DNA from: Plotosus lineatus
Taxonomy: Eukaryota; Chordata; Actinopteri; Siluriformes; Plotosidae
Assembly (NCBI GenBank): GCA_024760905.1
Contig: CM045733.1
Location: forward strand, 33,525,001 to 33,589,000
Reading direction: 5' to 3'
DNA length: 64,000 bases
A model generated the notes under the pieces. That model made no database searches and was not told where the DNA came from. It saw only the letters and a list, made by a program, of their open reading frames with translations. Numbering within the stretch: the first letter of the stretch is position 1; the number at the start of each line of letters is the position of its first letter. This document shows positions 50,353-60,332 of the stretch, piece by piece. Made by a program: the position numbers and the translations under genes.

Positions 50353-53300
50353 AATGCAGCCGTGAGGGGGCATAAACCAGTGTCTTCCTCACGCCGGTCC
50401 CAAGCCCGGATAAATGCAGAGGGTTAAGGCGCTAGAAGGGCATCCGGCGAAACAAATGCCAAATAAATCTATGCGAATCACAAGAAAGAATGACATACCG
50501 GATCGGTCGAGGTTCGGTTAACAACGCATCGCCATCAGTGCCGCCAACCAACAGGGTGCTGATGGAAATTGACTACTGTTGGTCGAAGACGCCAAGAAGG
50601 AGAGGCGGAGGCGTGTCTCGCGCCAGAGAGAGAAGAGGAAAGGCATGAGTCTAGGACTGAAAGTAGGGACTTTGAATATTGGAACCATGACAGGAAAAGG
50701 TAGAGAGCTGGCTGACATGATGCAGAGGAGGAAGGTGGACATACTGTGTGTTCAGGAGACCAGGTGGAAAGGTCGCAAGGCTAGAAGCATAGGAGCAGGG
50801 TTTAAGCTGTTTTATCACGGTGTGATGGGAAGAGAAATGGAGTCGAGTCATCTTGAAGGAGGAGTTTGCCAGGAATGTTCTAGAAGTGAAAAGAGTGTCA
50901 GACAGAGTGATGAGTCTCAAGTTAGAAATTAAAGGTGTGATGGTCAATGTTGTTAGTGCTTATGCCCCACAGACAGGATGTGAGCGAGAAGAGAAGGAGA
51001 GATTCTGGAGGGAGTTAGATGAAGTGATGCAGAGTACCCCAGAGGTGAAAGAGTGGTCATTGGGGCAGACTTCAATGGACATGTTGGTGCAGGAAACAGA
51101 GGGGACGAGGAAGTGATGGGTAGGTTTGGTATCCAGGACAGGAACGCAGAAGGACAGATGTTGGTAGATTTTGCAAAAAGGATGGAAATGGCTGTGGTGA
51201 ATACTTCCTTCCAGAAGAGAGAGGAGCATAGGGTGACTTATAAAAGTGGAGGTAGGAGCACACAGGTAGACTACATCTTGTGCAGGCGATGTAATTTAAA
51301 GGAAGTCAGTGACTGCAAAGTAGTAGCGGGTGAGAGTGTTGCCAAACAGCATAGGATGGTGGTGTGCAGGATGATGCTGATGGTGAGGAAGGTGAAGAAG
51401 GCAAAGGCAGAGCAGAAGACAAAGTGGTGGAAGTTGAAAAAGGAAGAGTGCCGGGTTGTCTTCAAGGAGGAGTTGAAACAGGCTTTGGGTGGTCAGGAAG
51501 TGCTTCCAGATGACTGGACAACTACAGCGAATGTGATCAGGGAGACAGGTAGGAGAATATTTGGTGTGTCATCTGGAAGGAAAGTAGATAAGGAGACTTG
51601 GTGGTGGAATGAGGAAGTGCAGGAGTGTGTACAAAGGAAGAGATTAGCTAAGAAGAAGTGGGACATTGACAAAACCGAAGAGAGTAAACAGGAGTACAGG
51701 GAGACACAGCGCAAGGCAAAGGTAGCGGTGTCAAAGGCCAAACAGAGTGTTTGATGACTTGTATGCTCGGCTGGAAAGTAAGGAGGGAGAAAATGATTTA
51801 TACAGGTTGGCACAGCAGAGAAATAGAGATGGGAAGGACGTGGCAGCAAGTTAGATTGATAAAGGACAGAGAGGGAAATGTATTGACTGATGACAGAAGT
51901 GTGCTGGGAAGATGGAAAGAGTACTTTGAAGAGCTGATGAATGAGGAAAATGAGAGAGAAAAAGAGTAGAAGAGGTGACTGTTGAGGACCAGGAAGTAGC
52001 AAAGATTAGTAAGGGTGAAGTGAGGAGGGCATTGAAGAGGATGAAGAATGGAAAGGCAGTTGGTCCTGATGACATACCGGTGGAGGTATGGAAGTGTCTA
52101 GGAGAGGTAGCAGTAGATTTTCTGACAAGAACATTTAACAAGGTCTTAGAGAGTGAGAGGATGCCAGAGGAATGGAGGAGAAGTGTGCTGGTGCCCATTT
52201 TTAAGAACAAGGGAGACGTGCAGAGTTGTGGCAACTACAGAGGGATAAAGTTGATGAGCCATACGATGAAGTTATGGGAAAGAATAGTGGAAGCTAGACT
52301 AAGGGCAGAAGTCAGCATTTGTGAACAACAGTTTGGTTTCATGCCCAGAAAGAGCACCACAGATGCAGTGTGTTTGGCCTTGAGGATGTTAATGGAGAAG
52401 TACAGAGAAGGTCAGACGGAGCTGCATTGTGCCTTTGTGGATCTGGAGAAAGCATATGACAGGGTGCCGAGAGAAGAACTGTGGTATTGCATGAGGAAGT
52501 CTGGAGGGCAGAGAAGTATGTTAGAGTGGTGCAGGACATGTATGAGAGATGTAAGACAGTGGTGAGGTGTGCTGTCGGTGTGACAGAAGAGTTCAAGGTG
52601 GAGGTGGGACTGCATCAAGGGTCAGCTCAGCCCCTTCTTGTTCGCTATGGTGATGGACAGGCTGACAGACGAGGTTAGACAAGATTCCCCATGGAATATG
52701 ATGTTTGCAGATGACATTGTAATCTGTAGTGAGAGCAGAGAACAAGTGCAGGAAAATCTAGAGAGGTGGAGGTCTGCCCTGGAAAGGAGGGGAATGAAGA
52801 TTAGCCTCAGTAAGACAGAGTACATGTGCATGAATGCCAAGGACCAAAGAGGAACGGTGAGATTACAGGGAGCAGAGATAAGAAAGGTGGAGGATTTTAA
52901 GTACTTAGGCTCAACAATCCAGAGCAATGGCGAGTGTGGAAAAGAGGTCAAGAAGCGCAGCAGGCAGGTTGGAATGGTTGGAGAAAAGTGTCCGTGTGAT
53001 GTGTGATAGGAGGGTATCGGCAAAAATGAAAGGAAAAGTGTACAAACGGTGTTGAGGCCAACGATGCTGTATGGGATAGAAACAGTGGCCCTGGGGAAAA
53101 GACAGGAGGCAGAGTTGGAGGTAGCAGAGATGAAAATGTTGAGGTTCTCTTTGGGGGTAACGAGGAAGGATAGGATTAGGAAGGAGTACGTCAGAGGGAC
53201 AGCACATGTAAGACGCTTTGGGAGACAAAGTCAGAGAGGCTAGATTGAGATGGTTTGGACATGGACAGAGGAGGGATAGTGAGTATATTGGTAATAGGAT

Positions 53301-53487
53301 GCTGAGGCTGGAACTACCAGGCAAAGGCCTAGAGGAAGACCAAAGAGACGATTCATGGATGTGGTAAAGGAGGACATGAAGGTCGTTGGTGTAAGAGAAG
53401 AAGATGCAAAGGATAGGGTGAGATGGAGGCAGATGATTCGCTGTGGCGACCCCTGAAGGGAAAAGCCGAAAGGAAAAGAAGAAGAAG

Positions 53488-53540
<53 letters not shown>

Positions 53541-56466
53541 GGTACCTCACCTTACAAAATTAATCAGTTCCAGAGCCTTTTTCTTAACCTGATTTTTTCA
53601 TAAATTGAAATGCATTTTACATGTAAAACGTGGGATTCGTTCCAAGGCCCCTAATACTACCCCCTAAAACCATTAAAAATTATAAAATAATACCTTTTAA
53701 GACCTCCTTCTGCTTCAATATCGTACTGATGGTAGATGCAGTGTTCATTTTTGCTCAAGAAAGTTATGAGTCCCAGGGACTCGCAGGTTGGGAAAGTATG
53801 AGTCCAAATGCAATAGTAATGAGTCCTGTCAAATAACGGAAAAGATTCGCCCGAAAATGTATAGAACTTCAAATAGATCATTGCCAACACAAAGTTCATT
53901 CAATCATTTTATGAAAAGTTTATTAGGTTCACAGATAAAAACAAAAATTAAAAACTTAGAAGTTATCACTGACTATGATATAAAAAAAACATTAAAACAA
54001 AATTTAAATACTTTGAAGTCATCACAGAAAAAATAATACTGTTTTAACTTTCACTCATTCATTAAAAATGCTAGAAAATGCTGACAGTGACTGAATAATT
54101 CATCAAGTATTTATATGTTGTCATATATCCTCCTGTGTTTAGTATTTTTCCACACATGAAGAGCTTTGTGCAGATCCAGCTTTCCTGCAAGCTGAATCTT
54201 CATCAGTTTGTCCTGCATGTTCACATTGAGTCTGTTCACATTACCATTCTTTTAACATTTGTTATGTCCGTACTCTCATCAATCATAATTGTCACTGCTG
54301 GTGATTTACTAATTTTCTCCTCTATTTCGTTATCAACTACAACAGCCAAACTATCCAAGAGTTCAGATGCAGTGAAGTAAGAATCGTAGCTGAAGTGCTT
54401 TTTCAACAATTGTAGATCAGCCACATCAAGATCATGCATGAGATCAATAACAGATTTGAATTTTCGCATGGGTATATCCTCGTTTGTCATCCATTGAACA
54501 ATTTTTAATAGTGCCAGAATTGCGCGATCTTGCTTTCCTTCACACTTACTTACGTAACTTTTCCGATCCTGCTGTAACTTCGGTATATCCATTGCTAATT
54601 TGTGAGCACTGAGATCCGCATGTCTCGATAAGGTTGTGTTCTGAAAATTGCGATTTTTAGTCACTTTGTTCATGCCATTAACTTTGTTGTGTTCCGTGCA
54701 TACACTACAGTACATAAAATCCTCGCCGTTGTCGTTCTCTACATATCGCAACCACGTGTAAAGTTTGAGCCAGTGTTGCTGAAACGATCGCTTTTTTCGT
54801 GGCTTGTCTTCGCAATTTTCCTCTTCATCAAAGACATTCTCTTTATCCCTGTTTGAATCTTTGTTCATTGAGAAAAAATTGCTTAATCTACGCTGATTTT
54901 CGTCGACTTTGAATACTTTTTTCGGAGGCATGTTGCACGTTAAACACTCGAGAACTAGCGGAAATGAATGAACACTGGCGAGCAGACGAAATCACGTGAG
55001 CAGACGAAATCTCGCGAGAGGATCCCGATTCGACATCTCGAAAGCGCAGAAGGCAAAACTCGCACTCGGAAAGGTAAACAAATATGGCGGTATTGTCAAA
55101 GCATCGACCGATTTCGCAAGATATTTTGGCAAATATTTCTGTTTTGGGACAATGTTACATAAATTGATGAAAAATATTAATGAGTCCGGCGGACGCACAT
55201 TGGTTTGACACCATGCGTCCCTACGGATTTTCATGCGTCAGGGACGCAAGGACGCACGCAAACGTGAACAGACGGGTTTGGCCATATTCCTTTGCGATAT
55301 CACTCAAGCCCATTTCTTCTTCTCACTCGCATCGGAAGTTACACGTGCACACACACACACACACACGCACACACACGCACGCACACTCTCCCATAATGCT
55401 TTTCGTGTAAATGTCAGCGTTACTGTTGTTTCATGCTTTATTTCTTAACTCAGGCTTTTAACCTTCCATAAACATTTGTGAGATTATAGCTCTGCTAACA
55501 AGACATGATATTTGTGAGGCGCTCTATTGAATGTAGGCGCTTGTCACAAGTGACGTATGGAGCTTCTGAGATAAAGCGTGGCTAATCCGAACTTCCGATC
55601 TTTCAAGTGAGTAAGTGAAGGTTGAGTTCTAAACAAGTACATAAAGAACATAAAAGTGTGACGTAATGACGCACTGAACTTTCAGCCGGACCCAGAATGC
55701 AGCGCGAGATGGCAGAGTGGATTGATTATTCAAAGGGGAAGCACTTAAGCAGCGTGCTTTCACTGACGTGAACTGCATTCAGCCTGAACAGCTCAGCCAT
55801 GCCTCTCAGCCGAACGGGCAGAGAACAGAGTTAGAGAATACAGTATGAGTGATGTTCGTTAATCTTCTGACGCAGAGGTGAGCGTGCTTGTGTTTATTGG
55901 GAGTAGATGAGAAGAGTGAATTCAGGTGTGAGCCACGAGCAGCTCAGCCAGAGCGGAAAGAAAACAGACTTAGATTAGCACAGCCGCCAAAATCAAAGTC
56001 CCCCAAAAACAACATGTAGTGTAATAAATTAATAAACAAAACAAAAAGATAAACATCACAGTACATAAAATCACACTCACAAATGTTCTAAACATTAACT
56101 TAGGTTCTGTACTGGAATAATAATTGAAAAATACTTTATTATTACAGTGCTTTACAACAATTCAGATGATTATTCCTTTTCAGGCACTTCAGAGGAAACT
56201 GTTGTTTCTTCAGGAGAAATTCTTATTTCTTCAGAAGACACATTCAACGTCATTATCTTTTTCTGGCATTTCAGTGGCATCATAGAGCTTAACTGGTAAT
56301 TAAAACACACGAAAAAAAAAGACTCATTGACAACTTGTGCGTGAATGAGGAAAATGGGGCAACCAATCAGCAGGAAGGAGGGCAGCCATTGGCTGAATTT
56401 GAATCACGTGACAGTTGCTCGACAGTCCACGAAGGCGCGAGTGCAAAACCGCGAATAGTCAAGGGC

Positions 56467-56512
<46 letters not shown>

Positions 56513-59444
56513 AATAAAATATATATATTTATTTTATTTTTAATAAAATATTATACAAGTAAATTTGGTGTAGCCTACAGACAAGCTAGTTCAATTTAAG
56601 TTGTTTTTCGACTTAACTCGTCTCTCCCAGAACTAATTCACGACGTAAGCCAAGGTATACCTGTACTTCATATAGTATGCAAGTACACTTGCTGTTTGTA
56701 TTAAGCTGGAGAAGGGCGTCAGCCTGCGCTTAATCTTATAAAAAGGTGTGGGTTTTTTACATCTGGCTCATCTTATACCAACTACTAATAAACTATGTTA
56801 GGAGAAAGGAAGCAGATACCTTTTTAACTAAAACAGACATCCATACTAAGATTAGCGCAGTGGATTTATTTTAAACTTAAAAAGCAAGACAACAAACAGT
56901 AGATCTGTGCTACTGGAGATGTAAGAGTTTGTGGAGGCAGCACGGTGGCATAGTGGTTAGTGTGTTCGCCTCATAGGAAGAAGGTCTTAGGTATGAAACC
57001 CTGACTCAGGCGTTTCTGTGTGGAGTTTGCATGTTCTCTGTGTTCTTGCATGGGTTCCTCCAAGTACTCTGGTTTCCTCCCACAGTCCAAAGACATGCAC
57101 GCTAGGCTAACTGGCACTTTAAAATGGCACCTGGGTGCGAGTGCGAATAGTTTTATGTGTATTGGCATTCCAATGGTTTGGCAAACTCTTTAGGGTGTTC
57201 TTCACCTTTGCTAAGTGTTATCCGAGATAGGTGTCATCCTCCTGTGACCCTAGTACTGAAGGATTAAGCGTTACAGTTGGGCACAAAAGGTGTGTATGAG
57301 AAAATAAAAATGAGTGAATCATACACATTGTCGGATTTCTCTGAGGAATTAACCAAGCCAAAGATGTTGCTTGTCATGATGTGGCATTGTCGTGCCTTCA
57401 TATTGCACGAGTACACAATAAATACACAGTTGTCTTTGCTGCACGCTAGTGTGAACACCGCTTTATTTGGTAGCATAGAATACAAATAAAATCACCAGCA
57501 CAGAAGTTCTCTATATGAAGAAATACTGTATATAGATCCAAATATAAACTAGATTTGTTTTCCTTCCTTCTTTATACTTTACCAGAGAGTTACAGATCTT
57601 TTACCTGCATGGTACTACAAATTTCGAGTGAGCATGGTGACCTGGGGTGACCCTCCACTCACTTGCTGTGATGGATCCACTGTGAGCTTCGTAACCGGTG
57701 GGTGAATCTCATTCAATAACATCATATATAAGAAGTGTGGAATTACAGTATGATAACAGCACTGACTAAAATTCTTTTAGTGGCAAGATGCACATTAATC
57801 AGAGAATGTGCCTGAAATTCTTACTGCAGCTCCTGAGGCACCCCACATATCCTCTGTGAATTACTCGCATGGTGTATTGTATGTACGTTGGACCTACGGC
57901 GACCTCTTCACTGATCTGTCCCACTCCAGAATGCTGCACTGGCAGGTGCTGGCGGAAGGAAAGAAAGGCTCTAGGAGACGCTTCTCTACAGACGTAAGGC
58001 TCTATAGATACATGATATACTGTTTATAATATCTGGTGAGCGGATACATACTGCTGAAATCAAATCTAATCAAATTAAATACACAACTTAAATTGCACAC
58101 ACAGTGGTTCTCCTTTTATACCATATAATTTGACTGTTTGAATCATTTTTCAAATATCACAACCAATAAGAGTGAGGAGAGAAAAAAGATTAATGAGTCA
58201 TCAGTTTCGTCCACCATTGTCATTAACGTCAATTTACCTTTAACATCCCGTGGTGCTGCTGAGCCGTTAGTTGTCACTGTGCTGTGGGTGCATCCTTAGT
58301 CTTGTTTGTTACTAATGGGCTATGCTATTGATTGCTTCCTTGTGTCCTTTTGAGGCCTAATTAAAGAGGTGTGGAGGGGCTCTGCTCTCGCCCTATGCTC
58401 TTCTTGCTTTCTCGCACTAAGCACGAATGAATCAAATTACCCTCACACACAGAACAAAGGGATTAATTAGATACTAGTAAATGTTTTCAGACAGCAATAG
58501 TTACTCCAAGATGATTATCTGCCCTCCAGCTTTCCTGAGAGATGGTGGCTGAAGGAGTGCTTCCTGTGCAATCTGGAGCAAATTTATTTATCTTCATTCT
58601 TCTCCTCACTTATATTAGAGTAACTTCATTTCTGAATCACACAGAAGCTTATTGTTGCTATTTTGTTATTTTATCCTCTCATCAGAAAGGTGTTATGTTT
58701 GAATGAGTATGTGCATCCTGTACACTTATACAGTGGGTATAGAAAAGAAATATCCCTTCACAATATTCACATTTTGTTGTTTTTCAGCCTGAAATGAAGA
58801 GATCAAATATGATTTTTCCATCTGAGTTTACGTAGCATAGCTTACGACAGCTAAGAGAGATATAACAACAACAATTCAGAAAATAAAACAAATAAATAAA
58901 TACTTCCAGAATCACTGAGTCCTTTAAAGGCTCACCTCCGGTTATAAACTCAGTCATGTGGAAATAATCACCTTTTCCACCAAGCTAATTGGCCTTCACT
59001 TGTAAGCAGTTGCTTTCTTCTTATTAGTTCAGCATGAAAGCAGCTATTCCTAGAGCATTACAGTGCTTGGAAGTGTAACGGACAGCAATCAATTATGGGT
59101 GGCAAGGCATCGTCACTGCTTGCCATCCTAGTTGACTAAGGTTTAACAGTTCTGTAAATAATAGAAAATAAAACATTGAGATGTGCAAAGTTGGTAGAGA
59201 AGAGAAGAAGAGCAGAGTCATCGGACAGCTGTGGCCTAATGGTTAGAAAAGCAAGTTTAGGATCTAAAGGTCACTGGTTTTCCCGAAAAAGCAGGAAAAT
59301 GGTGTGGATGGTGGGGGAGTGAGTTGTACCTTCCCTTCCTCCACCTTCATGGCTGAAGTGCCCTTGAACAAGACACTTCACCTCCAGCTGTTCTCCAGCT
59401 GCCTCAACATGTGGCAGCTCACTGCTCCAAGTGTCTGTGCACAC

Positions 59445-59488
<44 letters not shown>

Positions 59489-60282
59489 CGCTGTGGATGT
59501 ATGAATTGTAGAGACAATAGTTTCCCTTGCAGTGTTCTTCTTTCCTCAGCTACTCTTTACGAAGGTCAGCAATGGTTCTTTTACATGCCTCTTATTATAG
59601 GCAATGAGAGACATGGCCGGCCTTTGATAACCCAGTTAGCTGCACCGTGGGAGGTGGGGGTTGGGTGTGGGGGGTGGGGGGGTGGCAACCTTGTGGAGAG
59701 TGGGACTTGATCCCCCAACCTTAGGATCAGCAATCCAGCACCTCTTTCCATCAGGCCACCACTGACCCCTGATTAATGCGGTATTAATACAGTCTGTCTG
59801 TCTTCCTTTCAGCTTTTTCCCTTTTATTCGGGAGTCGCCACAGCGAATCATCTGAGTCGCACATTTGATTTGGCAGAGGTTTTTTTTTTTTACTTCGGAT
59901 GCCCTTTCTGTCACAACCCTTTTTAGCAAGGGACAGAAACACACTGACGACTTTGCAGCTTACTCTTTACGAAAGTCAGCAATGGTTCTTTTACATGCGT
60001 CTCACCATAGACAGTGAGAGACATGTCTCGCCTTTGATAACCCAGTTAGCTGCACTGGGGGGGACAGTGACAACCTTGTGGAGAGTGGGACTCGAACCCC
60101 CAACCTTTGGATCAGCGATCAAGCGCCCTATACTACTAGACCACCACTGCCCCACGGTATTAATAGAGTATGTCCAAAAAAAAAAATATATATATATATA
60201 TATTTATAGGGGATTTTCTGAGTAGATCCTTCCGTAGGAGAGTGCTCAATACTTTTTGGTAGAGCAAATAACAAAAAATATG

Positions 60283-60332
<50 letters not shown>

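Larger units (their letters stand above)
43240..57585 (+). other. ptpro intron 9 (14.3 kb, transposon-rich)
   Basis: Flanked by exons that are adjacent in the protein. About half consists of identified elements: a LINE 3' fragment, a Tc1-like copy, several SINEs, two Tigger-like elements, two RTE copies and a hAT remnant. Stretches where nothing is recognised are 43240-43555, 43961-44330, 44700-45040, 45729-46460, 47341-47845, 48181-48458 and 57278-57585. They are AT-rich, with short TTA repeats near 44280-44310 and 45728-45757. Confidence 0.85.

Noticed and set aside
52911..53537. 208-residue minus-strand open frame
   Set aside because: Antisense of RTE copy D plus CA repeat; no protein family features.
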